The position numbers and the translations under genes are program-made. A stretch of 64,000 nt of DNA from Rivularia sp. PCC 7116. GTDB lineage: Bacteria; Cyanobacteriota; Cyanobacteriia; Cyanobacteriales; Nostocaceae. The DNA is taken from positions 1,364,001-1,428,000 of the forward strand of contig NC_019678.1 in assembly GCF_000316665.1 (NCBI RefSeq), in the 5' to 3' direction. This document shows, piece after piece, positions 36,798-46,148 of the stretch. Under the pieces are notes generated by a model. That model searched no databases, was not told the DNA's origin, and saw only the letters and a list, made by a program, of their open reading frames with translations. Numbering within the stretch: the first letter of the stretch is position 1; every line of letters starts with the position of its first letter.

Positions 36798-37154
36798 ATG
36801 GATAACCAGATGCTGCTCAAATCAACAACCCGCCATATCCGTATTTTTGCGGCAGAAGTTGAGGATGGCGAATTGGTTCCTAGCAATCAGGTCTTGACCT
36901 TAGATATCGATCCAGATAATGAATTTACTTGGAGCGAAGATACTCTACAGCTTGTGTATCGTAAATTTGACGAGTTAGTCGAAGCTAATAGTGGTGAAGA
37001 CCTAACAGACTATAATTTGCGTCGCATCGGGTCAGATTTAGAGCATTTCGTGCGTTCGCTTTTACAACTTGGCTCAATTAGCTACAACATATCCGCACGA
37101 GTCAGCAACTATAGTATGGGACTTCCCCAAGTCGTAGAGTCCGAAAGCAATTAA
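36798..37154 (+). CDS. ndhM: NDH-1 complex subunit M
   Basis: The 118-residue protein matches NdhM, a cyanobacterial and chloroplast-specific subunit of the NAD(P)H dehydrogenase-like complex. Recognisable stretches are [17 protein letters not shown] near the start, [14 protein letters not shown] at about 32-45, [20 protein letters not shown] at about 71-90, and NYSMGLPQV at the end. NdhM belongs to the hydrophilic arm on the thylakoid cytoplasmic side and supports cyclic electron flow and respiration. An alternative start is the second Met (MLLKS). A hairpin terminator follows at 37211-37245. Confidence 0.95.
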   Translation: MDNQMLLKSTTRHIRIFAAEVEDGELVPSNQVLTLDIDPDNEFTWSEDTLQLVYRKFDELVEANSGEDLTDYNLRRIGSDLEHFVRSLLQLGSISYNISARVSNYSMGLPQVVESESN

Positions 37155-37210
37155 ATAGCTGTTCTTTATAAGTACAAATAATTAAAAATTTATAAAGATA
37201 GCCAAGACTC

Positions 37211-37245
37211 TTATGAGAGGTGAGTAATTTATTCACCTCTTATGA
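37211..37245 (+). terminator. ndhM terminator hairpin
   Basis: An 8-bp core stem AGAGGTGA/TCACCTCT (37216-37223 with 37233-37240), extended by four to five A-T and G-T pairs, with a 9-base loop and TTAT following. Lies 57 bases past the ndhM stop. Confidence 0.65.
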
Positions 37246-37943
37246 TTTATCAGTCTTAATAATAACTTTACATTCCCCATCAGGAAATTACTTTGCAACT
37301 ACTAAAAGATAGTTTGCTGTTGGCTTCTTAAATTATGGATTTATTTACTAAGGCTAGTTCGAGATTATTCTTTCTCTACAGAATCAAGTCAATATTCCAC
37401 TGCAATTGCAACAAGAAAATTGCTTAATGGTTGTACTGGTTTGTCGTCTAAATCTATCTATGTATATTTTAATTTAGTGGAATAGTGCTGAAGATGAAGT
37501 TAAGCTAACATATTCCTTGAAAATTACGGTTTAATTACTTACAATGCACAGTAACTTAAACGACAAAAAAAATAGAAATACTTAACTTATCGTCGTTTAA
37601 TCATTTACAAATTAGGTGTATGTAAACAACAGATAAAGAAATAATATTCAATAAAGTATATGGCAAGACTCTTTCCAAGATTGTATTTGTCCTAAAGAAG
37701 ACCGTAACAAATAGTATAAACATTATCCGGGAGGTGGTAATTTTTTATATACTTTCTCTAAAAGACGTATTATGACTAATTGACAGGCTAGATTTTGCTT
37801 TAAAAATACTAGCTAATAAAAGTGTCTGTTATGGAATCCCGAGTCAAAATGGAATATATCGTTTTATATGAACGCGAACGGTTATATAACCGTTCTCTAT
37901 GAATACACAAAAATGAAGCCTTTCGCCTTCTCGGTGGGAAACT
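37246..37943. other. Intergenic region before the PP2C gene
   Basis: About 700 bases without a gene. ATATAACCGTTCTCTATGAA and GAACGCGAACGGTTATATAA around 37870-37900 form a short inverted repeat (GAACGGTTATAT / ATATAACCGTTC) immediately upstream of the phosphatase gene, a possible operator or leader hairpin. Confidence 0.45.
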
Positions 37944-40373
37944 ATGGAAAATGACGCGGCAACGCTCTACTGTCCAAACGAACTTTGTCAAGCTGCTAAC
38001 CCACTTACCCACAAGTTTTGCCAGAGATGCTCCACGCCCTTACCCAAACGTTATCTTTGGGCAGTGGCGGATAATTCTATTGTGGGTAATTCTGGGGAAT
38101 TGTTACAAGAGCGTTATTTAATTATTGAGCATAATGTTTTATTAGACACAAAACCAGGCATTTTGCCACAAATGCCAGAACAACAAAAATTAGATGATAT
38201 AAAATCTTATCTAAGATTAATTCCCTATCGGTTACACGTTCCTCAAGTTTACGGAATGCTGTCTGTTAATACTGGGAATACCTCTGAAGAAATACTAATT
38301 TTAGAAAAGCCCCCGCTTGTTCTCAATGAATTACCAACGAAGGTGCAGCTATGTGGCGAATTAACAGATGCTTGGAAGGGCGCAAACTCTTTGCGACAAC
38401 TTAATTGGTTATGGCAAATAGCTCAATTATGGCAGCCTCTTGCAAGTGTTGGTGTTGCTTCTAGCTTGCTGGCAAAAAAATTACTTCGAGCGGAAGGTTC
38501 AATAGTACGTTTATTAGAATTGAGTTCGGATCGCGAATCAAAACCAAGTTTGTTGGCTCTCGGAAAATTTTGGCAGCAAGAGTTGCTTCCAAAAGCACAA
38601 TCGACAATTCGCAATTTCATGGGTGAAGTTTGTCGTTTATTAGTAGAAGAGCAAATACATTCAAGCGAACAGTTGATTGCCGTTTTAGATAACGGATTAA
38701 CTAGTTTGGGCAAATGTAGCAAAATTGACATTAGAGTATTTGCACTTACAGATACCGGTCCGTCGCGTCAACGAAATGAAGATTCTTGTTATCCCCAAAG
38801 CGGTACTACTGTTTCTAAACCGCCATCAAAGTCAGCGTTGACTATTGTGTGTGACGGTATTGGCGGACATGAAGGGGGAGATATCGCTTCTAAAACGGCA
38901 ATTGAGACAATTGAGCAGTCTTTAACCCAATTAGCCTCTTTGCCAAAGGATCGTATCCATCCTGCTGTATTGCTCGCTGATTTAGAACGAGCTGCTGCGA
39001 TTGCTAACGATAAAATTAGCCAGCTTAACGATAGTGAAAATCGTCAAGGACGGCAACGCATGGGAACGACTGTGGTAATGGCATTACCTCTAGGTCATGA
39101 AATGTATATTTCTCATGTCGGGGATAGCAGAGCTTACTTAATTACGCAAAACAATTGCCATCAAGTAACTCTTGACGATGATGTAGCTTCGCGAGAAGTA
39201 CGGCTGGGCTATGCAGTTTATCGAGATGCTGTAGCACAAGCTGCTTCTGGTTCGTTGGTACAAGCATTGGGGATGAATGCGAGTAGTGCTTTACACCCGA
39301 CAGCACAACGATTTATCCTTGATGAAGACTGCGTTTTTCTACTATGTTCGGATGGTCTCAGTGATTTTGACCGTGTAGAACAATACTGGGAAGCAGAAAT
39401 ATTACCGTTACTTAAAAATAGTAGTGATGTAGTAAGCGTTACTAAGCAATTGTTAGAGATTGCTAACAATCAAAACGGTCATGACAATGTGACAATCGCT
39501 TCCATGCATTGCCAGACTAAATATTCTGAGCCAAAGTCAGCATTAGAGACAACTCTTGCCGATATTTCCTCAATTTCTGTGACGGATTCTTCGCATTTAG
39601 CTCCAGTAAGACAGAATCTCCCCAACCAAAAAACTCAGGTAATTACTAAAAAAGCTAATATTAAAGGCTTTAATTTACCCCTAATATTGGGAATCATTGC
39701 TTTACTCACCATAGCTGGGGGTAGTTTAGGATACTTTTGGAGACAAGGTATAATTCGCAGCAAATCCGAACCAAGAGAAGTCGCGCAAACAGAAAATATA
39801 CCCCCGAAGATAGCAGAGCCGACTTTTGAGACTAATTCTCAGAGAATTGCTCAAATCGACAAAGGCTGGTTAATTAGTGCCAAAGCAAAATTAAATCTTA
39901 GTAAAAGCACTTTGCCACCTGCCGATAATAATTCATCTGCTCGACGACAACCCTTACCAATTTTTGCGCCACCTGCTAGTTTGTTACAAGTCGTGCAAAA
40001 ACAGCAGATTTCATCATCACAAGATTACTGGTTACAGATTAAGGTATGCTCGGTTGGAGATGTTGAGGCAGCGATAAATTCTGCGACTGCCACTACCGGC
40101 AGCAGAACATTACTCAAGCCAGGGGAACAAGTATGGCTTAATAGCTCGCAACTTACACCATCTAATGTCTCAATTTCCAATCCCGCAAACAAAACAAGTC
40201 AATGTACTCAGGCAGAGACTTTAGCTCCAAAGATTGAAGATTCTTCAACTTCAGTACCGGTAGAAGATTCTCTAATCCCTAGCCAGCCCTCAATTCCATC
40301 AAAACCCGATAGTCTTTCTGGCTCTACTACATTACCCCAAACGGGTAACAGCACTGATTCCAAAACTCGATAA
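37944..40373 (+). CDS. Membrane-anchored PP2C-type protein phosphatase with zinc ribbon
   Basis: The 809-residue protein starts with a zinc ribbon, Cys10-x4-Cys15-x10-Cys26-x2-Cys29. A region of about 200 residues follows that starts like a bacterial Ser/Thr kinase lobe (ELLQERYLI) but lacks catalytic motifs. A complete PP2C domain lies at about 265-525: RQRNED, VCDGIGGHEGGD, MGTTVVMA, HVGDSRAYL, LCSDGLSD and GHDNVTIA, with all metal-binding Asp. A membrane helix (about 577-598) and a Ser/Pro-rich, probably periplasmic tail end it. The active domain is cytoplasmic and would reverse Ser/Thr phosphorylation. The next gene encodes a phosphothreonine-reading FHA domain. Confidence 0.9.
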   Translation: MENDAATLYCPNELCQAANPLTHKFCQRCSTPLPKRYLWAVADNSIVGNSGELLQERYLIIEHNVLLDTKPGILPQMPEQQKLDDIKSYLRLIPYRLHVPQVYGMLSVNTGNTSEEILILEKPPLVLNELPTKVQLCGELTDAWKGANSLRQLNWLWQIAQLWQPLASVGVASSLLAKKLLRAEGSIVRLLELSSDRESKPSLLALGKFWQQELLPKAQSTIRNFMGEVCRLLVEEQIHSSEQLIAVLDNGLTSLGKCSKIDIRVFALTDTGPSRQRNEDSCYPQSGTTVSKPPSKSALTIVCDGIGGHEGGDIASKTAIETIEQSLTQLASLPKDRIHPAVLLADLERAAAIANDKISQLNDSENRQGRQRMGTTVVMALPLGHEMYISHVGDSRAYLITQNNCHQVTLDDDVASREVRLGYAVYRDAVAQAASGSLVQALGMNASSALHPTAQRFILDEDCVFLLCSDGLSDFDRVEQYWEAEILPLLKNSSDVVSVTKQLLEIANNQNGHDNVTIASMHCQTKYSEPKSALETTLADISSISVTDSSHLAPVRQNLPNQKTQVITKKANIKGFNLPLILGIIALLTIAGGSLGYFWRQGIIRSKSEPREVAQTENIPPKIAEPTFETNSQRIAQIDKGWLISAKAKLNLSKSTLPPADNNSSARRQPLPIFAPPASLLQVVQKQQISSSQDYWLQIKVCSVGDVEAAINSATATTGSRTLLKPGEQVWLNSSQLTPSNVSISNPANKTSQCTQAETLAPKIEDSSTSVPVEDSLIPSQPSIPSKPDSLSGSTTLPQTGNSTDSKTR

Positions 40374-40491
40374 ACTATAAGAAACTGAAATAATCCAGGT
40401 AATCGCCTGAAAAAAATTCGAGGCAAACATTTTGCCTGAAAAAAATTTAGCTATGTAGTTATTTCATTTTACCTTTAAGTTTAAAGAATCC

Positions 40492-42048
40492 ATGCCATCC
40501 CTTAACCTGGCGATCGCCCGTCTCGTTCACACTGGCACTGAAAATTTCGCCATTTGGGTGGTGAATGCCCCCTATCCCAGTGGTTATGTTCTACATGATT
40601 GCTTGTGGTCAGAAGAATTAAATCAAGCTTGGATAGAATGGCAGCAAATGTTTGCCGGACATTCTCGCTTAGACATATCGCCAAGCAATAAGTCGAAACC
40701 ACTCCAATTAAATTCTCTATCACCCACTTCTGGCAAAAAAACCAGTTACAGCAGCCGTTTGATGCAATATATGGGAGTGAATTTATGGCGTTGGGTATTT
40801 GAAGGAGAAATTCTGGGCAGTTTGGAACGCAGTCGTGGCATAGCTATGGGTCAGCATACACGCTTGCGTTTTCGACTGGAAATCCGCGAACCAGATTTAA
40901 TTGCCCTTCCTTGGGAAATTATGCAACGCGAACCAGGACAACCGGCAATGTCGCTTTCCCAACATTTATTATTTAGCCGCACTACTTCGCAAGTTGAACC
41001 CTTGTCTTCTTCACGAACCGATCAGGCTCTTAATATCTTATTGGTCTTAGGAGAAGATGAAAATCTACAGTTAGAAGAAGAAGCAAGCATTCTTCAACAG
41101 ACTCTTTCTGGGGGAAATTCTATAGGTAGTAGTTCTGCCGGATACGCTCCTTGCTTGGTAAATACCCTGGTAAAACCAACTCCACAACAGCTAATTTCTG
41201 AATTAGAAACTCGGACATACAACGTATTCTTCTACGCCGGTCATGGCTTGCCAGGACCTGACGGGGGGTTTCTATTTTTACAAAATGATATGACCTTTAA
41301 CGGCATGGAATTAGCTCAAGCTTTAACGCGCAGTGACGTAAAGCTAGCAGTTTTTAATGCTTGTTGGGGAGCGCAACCTTTCTCCGATAAAAATAAAGCT
41401 ATTGCTCATAGCAGTTTGGCTGAAGTTCTTATACGCCAAGGTGTTCCAGCGGTTCTGGGAATGCGCGACGAAATCACTGATGAAGAAAGTCACAGCTTTA
41501 TTCAAACTTTTGCTTTGGCTTTACGCACCCGCAAACCTATTGACGAAGCAGTTGCCGAAGGTAGAAAAAGATTACTAACTATTTATCATTTCAACCAACC
41601 AGCTTGGACTCTACCAGTTCTTTACCTACACCCTCACTTTGATGGGGAATTGCTTAAAAGCTTTGACGAAGGTGCTACAGAAATACCAACAACTTTTATT
41701 CCTGGTAGTGCAAATGTTTCCCTACGTTCTCTACAAGTAGGAGGTAGAAGTTATTTACTCAAACCGGGCGTTACTCGCATTGGTCGCACAAAAGAAAATG
41801 ATATCGTAATCAGAGAACCTTCGGTTTCAAAGCGTCACGCTGAAATCCTACGTCGTAATAATCTCAACGGCGATATTCAGGTACAAACTTATTATTTACA
41901 AGATTTGTCTACCTATGGCACCACTTGGGTTTTACGCTCCGGCGGCTGGGAGCAAATTTACCGACGGGAAGTACCTTTAGAATCGGGAATGCATCTAAAG
42001 TTTGGCAGCACTAAAAGTCAAACCTGGGAATTTCGTATAGAGAATTAG
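40492..42048 (+). CDS. CHAT (caspase-like) protease-fold protein with C-terminal FHA domain
   Basis: The 518-residue protein has a CHAT domain at about 90-390: RFRLEIREPDLIALPWEIMQ precedes the catalytic dyad, His251 in YAGHGLPG and Cys291 in FNACWG, both intact and correctly spaced. An FHA domain fills about 415-515: YLLKPGVTRIGRTKENDIV, SVSKRHAEI with the phosphopeptide-binding Ser-x-x-His, and LSTYGTTWV. CHAT domains are cysteine peptidases in separase/caspase clan CD, and FHA binds phosphothreonine. The gene begins 118 bases after the PP2C gene, so proteolysis is probably gated by phosphorylation. Substrate unknown. Confidence 0.9.
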   Translation: MPSLNLAIARLVHTGTENFAIWVVNAPYPSGYVLHDCLWSEELNQAWIEWQQMFAGHSRLDISPSNKSKPLQLNSLSPTSGKKTSYSSRLMQYMGVNLWRWVFEGEILGSLERSRGIAMGQHTRLRFRLEIREPDLIALPWEIMQREPGQPAMSLSQHLLFSRTTSQVEPLSSSRTDQALNILLVLGEDENLQLEEEASILQQTLSGGNSIGSSSAGYAPCLVNTLVKPTPQQLISELETRTYNVFFYAGHGLPGPDGGFLFLQNDMTFNGMELAQALTRSDVKLAVFNACWGAQPFSDKNKAIAHSSLAEVLIRQGVPAVLGMRDEITDEESHSFIQTFALALRTRKPIDEAVAEGRKRLLTIYHFNQPAWTLPVLYLHPHFDGELLKSFDEGATEIPTTFIPGSANVSLRSLQVGGRSYLLKPGVTRIGRTKENDIVIREPSVSKRHAEILRRNNLNGDIQVQTYYLQDLSTYGTTWVLRSGGWEQIYRREVPLESGMHLKFGSTKSQTWEFRIEN

Positions 42049-42228
42049 CAGATTAGGAATTTATGTTTTTTGGTTTTATTACTGGTTTGAGTATTAATAT
42101 AGAGCCTACATCGTTACTCAAAATCAAAAGCTTTTTAATAGATAAAATCAAGTTTCTGTTTGCGGAAATCAAAGACTAGGTGCTGTAGCTGTCAATACCC
42201 TAAACCCAAACACAAAAGGAGACAACAC

Positions 42229-42885
42229 ATGGCTGACAAAATCAAAGGCTCCACAAATTTTAACAATTCACTTTCTCAAGTAGAGTTGGATTTACTTGCA
42301 ACTTTATTGGAGCCGGAAGACAATAGCTACCCTTGGAATCCCTATGATGAAGATACACAAGCTTACTTTAATCAAGTTGAAGAACAATTTCTCATGCAGG
42401 ATTTGCTCGATGAAGAAATAAGCACCCGTAGCGAAAGCTTCCACAACCAGTTGGATGCACTTTGGTCAAAAGTTGAAACTTCGCCGCACTACAATTGTAA
42501 TACAAACGCAGCAGTTGAGGTTAAACTTCAAAAGAATTTACAAAAAGAATTTTCCAATAGTATGCCTTCATCTTGGATAACCTTGATTGCTCAAAAGGCA
42601 GCAGAAATTTTTAACGAGAAGCAGTCGATGACTGAGCAACTGATTGAATGTGTAAAAGCTGTATTGCCAAGTTTAGAAGTTGACGACATTATGGTTTTAG
42701 CTCGTCCGTTAGCTTACGCAACCAGAAGTGGCGAATCTAAAAGGGTTGAATCAACTTTGGCTAATTTAGATCGCCACGACAATCGTGAGTGGGCAGCTTT
42801 ATCAGAAATTGAGCAAGCAAAAGCGGGTTTAGCAGTTGCTTATCATGCACTAAACCAGTTAGATAGTTTTCAGTCAGAAGAGTAA
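42229..42885 (+). CDS. Acidic protein of unknown function downstream of CHAT-FHA
   Basis: The start is ATG 42229, preceded by AAAGGAGA at a 7-base distance; the open frame upstream from a TTG at 42160 is unlikely to be translated. The 218-residue protein is acidic at its N-terminal half (LEPEDNSYPWNPYDEDTQAYFNQ as short pieces) and helical after about residue 100, ending EIEQAKAGLAVAYHALNQL. No membrane helix, no catalytic motif I know. It follows the CHAT-FHA gene on the same strand after 180 bases and could be its substrate or adaptor; that is only context. Confidence 0.75.
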   Translation: MADKIKGSTNFNNSLSQVELDLLATLLEPEDNSYPWNPYDEDTQAYFNQVEEQFLMQDLLDEEISTRSESFHNQLDALWSKVETSPHYNCNTNAAVEVKLQKNLQKEFSNSMPSSWITLIAQKAAEIFNEKQSMTEQLIECVKAVLPSLEVDDIMVLARPLAYATRSGESKRVESTLANLDRHDNREWAALSEIEQAKAGLAVAYHALNQLDSFQSEE

Positions 42886-43520
42886 TTATTTTTCGCCATT
42901 CTCTACTCTAATAGCAGCGGAAATATCACCGTCGTTGTGTTCTCTATGACTGGGGCTATACTATTTTCAGAATTTTTCTTTCTTTGGGTGAGATTTACCC
43001 ATTATACATAAAGAATAAAATAGTTAATTCTCCAGTCTCATCTATCAAAAGACATATTAACAATATGCTTCTTCAGAAAGCGATAAACACAAATTTTATT
43101 CAATACAGCATCAGTAAATATTTTATTTTATCGGTGTAGATCGCTGGTACGTATAAATGATTTGTTTTGAATTATGGCTTAATCAATAAGATATTTTACT
43201 GCGAATGTCGAAGGAAAAGCTTCCTTGAGCGCTATTGCTAGCTGGGCAAAAAGAACTTATTCGATATCCGAGGAAAAACTAAGTTTTTATGTCCGAGGGC
43301 TTGTCTATAATTCTTAAGGGAATAAGGTTGATTTAAAATAGATTAACCGTAATTGACAGATTGGTGATGAAATAAATATTGAAATAGTTCGAGTTCAGAA
43401 AATTAATAAATAGATATATAAGTGAAAAACTAGAAGTAGCAAATTTTATTGAAGAACAAAGAATATCGAAAGTAATTAGTAACTACTTTTATAGTTTAAA
43501 CAAAGATTTTTATAAGATTT
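42886..43520. other. Convergent intergenic region of about 630 bases
   Basis: It lies between two convergent genes of the FHA/CHAT group. No gene, no clear hairpin terminator found for either side, AT-rich. Confidence 0.4.
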
Positions 43521-43560
43521 ACCAATCACCAATCACCAATAACTAACAATTAACAACTAA
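43521..43560. repeat. ACCAATC/AACTAAC heptamer tract
   Basis: Variants of CCAATCA then AACTAAC/AACTAAT end exactly at the stop codon of the FHA-PrsW gene; the TAA stop at 43561 merges with the tract. STRR-type. Confidence 0.75.
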
Positions 43561-44928
43561 TTACTTGTTCCCAAAAAAACGTGTGGCGAAATTTTGCTCG
43601 CGATTGGGTGAAAGCGCTCGTGCTTTAAGAATTGCAGCCATTAAAAAAGCATAAGATAATACACCTACGATAACTAAAAGTAGCGCGTTGTTAGCGCCAG
43701 TTGTATTCCATAAGGCATGAAGTGCTGATGCGCTAAGATAACCAACTAATAAAATTTGTCCTCCTAATTTTGGTTTAAGTACGGCTAAACCGATAAAATA
43801 CCCAAGGTATCCACTGTAAGCCATATGTCCTGCCACAGAACCTAATATTCGAGGAATTAGTAACTGTAAACCTACTAATTGCCCTGTCTCCGTTCCCAAT
43901 TGAATCGCAGCACTCTGAGTAGCTTCAGGCACATACTGACCTAGAGTTTCTAATAATGTAAAACCTACAGCAGAAGCCGCACCAAGTAGGATGCCGTCTA
44001 ATGGTTCCCAAACTCCAACCCGCTCTTTCCAAGGTGAAGATAATTTTAAACCGATAAGATATATACAAACAACTGGCAATATTTTAAGTAGTTCTTCCAT
44101 TAAGCCAGCACCGAAAAACATCCGCACTAGCAATTCTGTAAAAGTGATTGGTTCTTGTCCAGTAGGTAATCTACCGGGTAAAACTTCACGAAATACAAAA
44201 AGAAATAAATCCAGGATGGGGCTAACTAAAATTAAAGCTGTAGATAAAGCTACAGTCAGTAAAAGCCACCAAGGCTTATGCTTTCCACATAACTGATAAA
44301 TAAAATAGTAAGCAGCAAAAGCAATATAAACAGCAACTATAACTTGATTTGCTTCCGGTTTTCCTACCGTAGCAAACATTAGTACTACAAAGATGACTGT
44401 TAAAATTCCAGGTATTAAATAGGCTTTACTAGTTAAGTCTTTGCCTGTGGAAACTATCGGAAATAATTGAGTAAAGCTAACCGAATCTGATTTGGAATAT
44501 TTGTGGGAATTTGTAGTGCCAGCAAGCGGTATATCGGCAGAAATTGTGGTTCTATGTTCAACTGTTTCGCGGCTAAAGATTAATTGAGGTCCATCGTAAC
44601 CTAAAGTGATGCGATCGCCTGGAAAAACTTGCTGACATTCCTGCAAGCGTTTTCCATTCAGATAAGTACCGTTAGCACTATTTAAATCGCAAAGTATCCA
44701 ACTGATTTCACCATCAGGAGATAAACTTAAAGGGCGAATTACCGCATGACGGCGAGATACCATGCGATACTTTAATGCATCCAATACAACTTGACAGTGA
44801 GGATCGCGTCCAATTACTGCCTCTGAGGTTGGAATTAGCGAGTAGCGTTGACGAACCGATCGTGTTTCTGATTCTTTACCAGACACTAGCCGCAGAAATG
44901 CATTCTGTCTCGCGTTTTTGCCTGTCAT
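43561..44928 (-). CDS. FHA domain fused to a PrsW-type intramembrane protease
   Basis: The start is ATG 44928, one codon after a TTG; 455 residues. An FHA domain occupies about 25-115: AVIGRDPHCQV, MVSRRHAVI with the conserved Ser-x-x-His, and NSANGTYLNGKRL. After a linker there are eight or nine membrane helices (about 165-440) with the PrsW family motifs: GLMEELLKILPV (Glu-Glu-x-x-Lys), PLDGILLGAASAVGF, GHMAYSGYLGY and ALHALWN. PrsW and CAAX-type relatives are intramembrane proteases. With a phosphothreonine-reading FHA head, it parallels the CHAT-FHA protein encoded convergently 680 bases away. Peptidase activity itself is inferred from family. Confidence 0.87.
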   Translation of the reverse strand: MTGKNARQNAFLRLVSGKESETRSVRQRYSLIPTSEAVIGRDPHCQVVLDALKYRMVSRRHAVIRPLSLSPDGEISWILCDLNSANGTYLNGKRLQECQQVFPGDRITLGYDGPQLIFSRETVEHRTTISADIPLAGTTNSHKYSKSDSVSFTQLFPIVSTGKDLTSKAYLIPGILTVIFVVLMFATVGKPEANQVIVAVYIAFAAYYFIYQLCGKHKPWWLLLTVALSTALILVSPILDLFLFVFREVLPGRLPTGQEPITFTELLVRMFFGAGLMEELLKILPVVCIYLIGLKLSSPWKERVGVWEPLDGILLGAASAVGFTLLETLGQYVPEATQSAAIQLGTETGQLVGLQLLIPRILGSVAGHMAYSGYLGYFIGLAVLKPKLGGQILLVGYLSASALHALWNTTGANNALLLVIVGVLSYAFLMAAILKARALSPNREQNFATRFFGNK

Positions 44929-45437
44929 CAAGTCAGTATTATTTCTTAACTATAATAAATGGGTTTTGTTGGCAGTAAGACTCAACCACGCAACTTTATT
45001 TTTATTTTTACGATGGTTTATTAATACACTATAGTTCACGCTTTAGAGGAAGTGAAACTTTAGAACTAAAAGTCCTGCCTGTTATCGCAAAAAGCATTCA
45101 GTAAATCACCCATTAACTTAGTCTACGCTACATTGAGTATTTTGGCTTTGTTAAATTATAAATTTTAAGCATGGTAATAGTCATCAAAAAACGTTAGTTT
45201 TATGTAGTTTAGCCCAACTGTATATTTACAGTCTTGACTCAAAGGATAATCTATATTTATAAAATCAAAAAATATCAATCTACAGTTGTTTCAAATTTTT
45301 TATTAGTAGACTTTTGAAATTTTACCTTGAGAATAAATTGGGTTGGAGAATTTTATCAGTTGGTAAATCAATTTGCCAGTATGCGAAGCATTGAAAACTG
45401 GCAAATTATCAATATTTTATAGAGTCCGTTATTTTAT
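44929..45437. other. Intergenic region between FHA-PrsW and DJ-1 genes
   Basis: About 510 bases, no gene. The FHA-PrsW promoter must lie at its left end. Nothing else recognised. Confidence 0.4.
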
Positions 45438-46040
45438 TTATACGGTTGGAGCCATTACGGGATGCTCTATTTTAGTACCGAGTACTTTTAGAAATTCCGC
45501 TAACCAATAAGGATGGGCTGGCCATGCTGGTGCAGTTACTAAGTTACCATCAACTACTACTTCCGATGCACTCACGTCTACGTATTTTCCACCAGCACTA
45601 ATTACATCGGGGCTACAGGCTGGGTATGCAGTACAGGTTTTGCCATGCAATACATTAGCAGCGGCTAAAACTTGCAAACCATGACAAATTGCAGCAATCG
45701 GTTTATTTGTTCGAGCAAAATACTCAGTGATTTCTAATACTCTTTTATTCAGACGGATATATTCCGGTGCCCTACCTCCAGGAATAACTAGGGCATGATA
45801 GTTTTTTTCGTTTACTGTGGCAAAATCAGCATTTAAAGTAAAATTATGACCGGGTTTTTCGCTGTAGGTTTGATCTCCTTCAAAATCATGGATAGCTGTT
45901 CTGATTTTGTCACCATTTTTTTTATCGGGACATACAGCATCAACAGTATGTCCAACCATTTGTAAAGCTTGGAAGGGAACCATGACTTCATAATCTTCAA
46001 CATAGTCTCCAACAATCATCAAAATTTTCTGCGCTGCCAT
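45438..46040 (-). CDS. DJ-1/PfpI family protein
   Basis: The 200-residue protein has the class I glutamine-amidotransferase-like fold: [22 protein letters not shown] at the start with the conserved acidic residue after the first strand, [14 protein letters not shown] at about 85-98, and the nucleophile elbow [11 protein letters not shown] with Cys at about 118. PfpI/YhbO-type members act as proteases, glyoxalases or deglycases under stress; I cannot choose. A GGGAGAAA-like site lies upstream of the ATG. It lies 108 bases downstream of the TrpD2-like gene on the same strand. Confidence 0.88.
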   Translation of the reverse strand: MAAQKILMIVGDYVEDYEVMVPFQALQMVGHTVDAVCPDKKNGDKIRTAIHDFEGDQTYSEKPGHNFTLNADFATVNEKNYHALVIPGGRAPEYIRLNKRVLEITEYFARTNKPIAAICHGLQVLAAANVLHGKTCTAYPACSPDVISAGGKYVDVSASEVVVDGNLVTAPAWPAHPYWLAEFLKVLGTKIEHPVMAPTV

Positions 46041-46148
46041 AGTAGATTTTTCTCCCAGGTGAATAAAAAAGTTTATAAGTTATAGTTTAAAATTGAATAT
46101 TTTTTAATTTGATACCAAATAATGCTTTGATAGATATTTTTAAAAAAC

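Noticed and set aside
37944-44928. FHA/CHAT/PrsW group considered as an anti-phage defence island
   Set aside because: No nuclease, restriction, nucleotide-cyclase, reverse transcriptase or mobile-element signs are beside it; a signalling role is simpler on present evidence.
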